The notes beneath the pieces were generated by a model. That model did not search any database. It was not told the origin of the DNA and saw nothing but the letters and a program-made list of their open reading frames with translations. From Vespa crabro (taxonomy: Eukaryota > Arthropoda > Insecta > Hymenoptera > Vespidae): a DNA stretch of 64,000 bases. This document shows positions 62,275 through 64,000 of this stretch, in pieces. The DNA lies in NCBI RefSeq assembly GCF_910589235.1, contig NC_060965.1, forward strand, positions 6,106,697-6,170,696. The letters run 5' to 3'. Both the position numbers and the translations under genes were made by a program. Position 1 is the first letter of the stretch; each line of letters begins with the position of its first letter.

Positions 62275-62906
62275 CGTTTTCCCACGACTTATGCTGTATT
62301 TGGTGATCCAACCGTAGAATTTATCTTCTTTTTTAACCGGAAGCATCAATAAATCACATCATTTTCTTTCGTTCTGTTTTCCTTTAATTTTTTCTTCTTT
62401 ATATCGAGAAATCACTAACAATAAGTCCAGGGGCTCTTCTTCTTCGTCGATCATAATGTAATAAAAGAACGTTCATATTTCCTTATTTGTTTATTTATTT
62501 TCTCATTCATTTTATTTCTCATCTTCCTCATATTTCATTGCCTATCCACGTTCGATTTTTAACGAAGTTGATCTTTAAAGAAAAAAAAAAAGAAGAAAGG
62601 ACAAAATGTACATAAATATTAACAAGGCAAATATTGTACAATGTAAAATAATTGTCATTTATTATCGTAGTATATATATCGGATAAAATATTCTGACACC
62701 GATTGTTTCTTTTCTTTTTTTTTATTCAACTAAACGAGATGTCAGTGGCCACATATTGCATATTGCAAGATATTAATTCTGATCTGTAATATAATTCTTT
62801 CACATTGATTCGTTTTATTTAATCAAAAAACATTCGAAAAAATGAGGAGAAAGAAATAATGAAATAAAGAGAAAATAAAGAAGGAAAGAATCGAGAAGAA
62901 GAAATT

Positions 62907-62911
<5 letters not shown>

Positions 62912-62966
<55 letters not shown>

Positions 62967-62972
62967 GTATTT
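62912..62972. repeat. (AT)n-(GTAT)n microsatellite
   Basis: About 20 AT units, then about four GTAT units, ending 28 bases from the GPCR stop codon on the 3' side. Confidence 0.95.
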
Positions 62973-62999
62973 GAGCCCCGTTTATGTTGATCTCTCGCG

Positions 63000-63210
63000 C
63001 TAGACGAACTCAGACGGTGTTTTCCAACATCCGGCGCAACAGGGTAGAGCGCTCTTCAAGGTGTCCTTGAAGGCCTCGCGAAAGTCACGGTTGAAGTAGG
63101 CGTAGATCAACGGATTCAGGGCACTGTTGAAATAACCTATCCAGAATAAAACAGATACGACGGTGTCCGGACAATAACAGGCCTCTCCGCAAAGTGTCGT
63201 CGTTAGGTAC
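63000..63210 (-). CDS. Last exon of an octopamine beta-type (class A amine) GPCR, partial
   Basis: A 211-base exon bounded by a good acceptor (AG at 63,212-63,211, minus strand, after a T run) and a TAG stop at 63,002-63,000. It encodes 69 residues: extracellular loop 3 with CGEACYCPD, span 7 FWIGYFNSALNPLIYAY containing the NPxxY motif, helix 8 RDFREAFKDTL, a short cysteine-rich tail (LPCCAGC, possible palmitoylation sites) and the end SEFV. Phase: the first base completes a split codon. The span 7/helix 8 sequence is what I associate with insect octopamine beta receptors, which couple to Gs and raise cAMP. Which of the beta subtypes cannot be told. Much GC-richer than surrounding DNA. The remaining exons lie beyond the window. 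Confidence 0.8.
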
Positions 63211-63800
63211 CTAAAAAAAAATTCACTATTATTATTATCAAATTAAAATTAATTAACCGATAGAATCATCTTTCGTGTGTCATGTGTTTATCCATTTTTC
63301 TTTTTTTCCTTCTTTCCTTTTTCTTTTCTTTTTTTTTTTTTTTTAATGTAAAAAAGTCATTCGTTTGGATGAAAATGATTTATGTATTATTGTACTTTTT
63401 TTTTTTGTTAATAATATATCATCTAATTTTGATGATACTTCTCTAAGGATATCATAAATTCATATAGAAAATTGTTTCGATTATAAGTCATATAGATCTA
63501 AGTAAATTTTATTAGGACATATCTTTTTTTCTTTTCTTTTCTTTCTTTTTTTTTTTAAGTAATTCAATCCAAGCATTTTATTTCAAATATATTATTCAAT
63601 TTTGTCTATTCTATTTATTGTTTTATAATATTCAAGAATAGGATTCAAAAAAGATTTCTCTTTGTCTCGTTTAAATAATTTTTCTTATTTGAAATAACTA
63701 ATGACTCATTGAAAAAAATATTTTGATCTATTAAATTTATTAAAATTGATTAAAAAAAAATCATTATTTTTAAATAATAACTAAATATAATTGAATAATA
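63211..63800 (-). other. Intron of the GPCR gene (partial)
   Basis: T-rich, AT-rich sequence directly before the last exon in the gene's orientation. It continues past the window end. No other feature except long T runs. Confidence 0.7.
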
Positions 63801-63992
63801 TAACATAATATAATATAATATAATATAATATAATATAATATAATATAATATAATATAATATAATATAATATAATATAATATAATATAATATAATATAATA
63901 TAATATAATATAATATAATATAATATAATATAATATAATATAATATAATATAATATAATATAATATAATATAATATAATATAATATAATATA
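63801..63992. repeat. (AATAT)n pentanucleotide array
   Basis: About 38 nearly perfect TAATA units, running almost to the last base of the window. It lies within the GPCR intron. Confidence 0.95.
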
Positions 63993-64000
63993 AATGAATA

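Noticed and set aside
63801..64000. Telomeric or chromosome-end repeat
   Set aside because: The unit is AATAT, not the insect telomeric TTAGG, and it lies inside an intron of a receptor gene.

Overview
This window is insect nuclear DNA: very AT-rich, full of (TA)n, (GA)n, (AAT)n and (CATA)n microsatellites, with small GT-AG introns (about 70-110 bp) inside genes. The recognisable genes (a CYP4-family cytochrome P450 trio, two Tret1-type sugar transporters, one exon of an octopamine-type GPCR) and tRNA-derived repeats fit an aculeate hymenopteran. A vespid-like wasp is my best guess, by inference only.

Layout. 1-1,060: gene-free; the first ~370 bases are the tail of a further copy of a duplicated block. 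1,061-9,900: a transporter unit, with one minus-strand Tret1-like gene (2,794-4,206) and a gene-free block. 9,930-20,040: a 6-kb tandem duplication of gene-free DNA containing tRNA-like sequences, a near-identical 1.28-kb core and, in the first copy only, an extra ~1.6-kb insert with decayed reading frames. 20,041-40,766: three tandem plus-strand CYP4 genes, each 12 exons and 516 codons. The two spacers between them carry the same decayed DIRS-like retrotransposon, copied along with the genes. 40,920-59,850: a second transporter unit colinear with 1,061-9,900, with an intact two-exon Tret1-like gene (42,101-43,808) and a longer, microsatellite-swollen gene-free block. 63,000-63,210: last exon of a class A amine GPCR on the minus strand, its preceding intron ending in an (AATAT)n array at the window edge.

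The main theme is duplication and sequence homogenisation. The P450 genes are a locally amplified array, probably ER-bound monooxygenases of fatty-acid, hydrocarbon or xenobiotic metabolism. Exons 7-11 and introns of P450 genes 2 and 3 are almost identical while their 3' ends differ, which points to gene conversion. The 5' leaders of the three genes differ in splice donor, upstream ORF and reading frame, so the copies may differ in expression or N-terminus. The array sits between two diverged copies of a transporter unit. I see no operon-like or defence system. The least explained part is 13,840-15,430.

Coordinates of spliced genes were worked out by hand from splice consensus, frame continuity and comparison of the three paralogues. 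Boundaries of the duplications are approximate except where stated.
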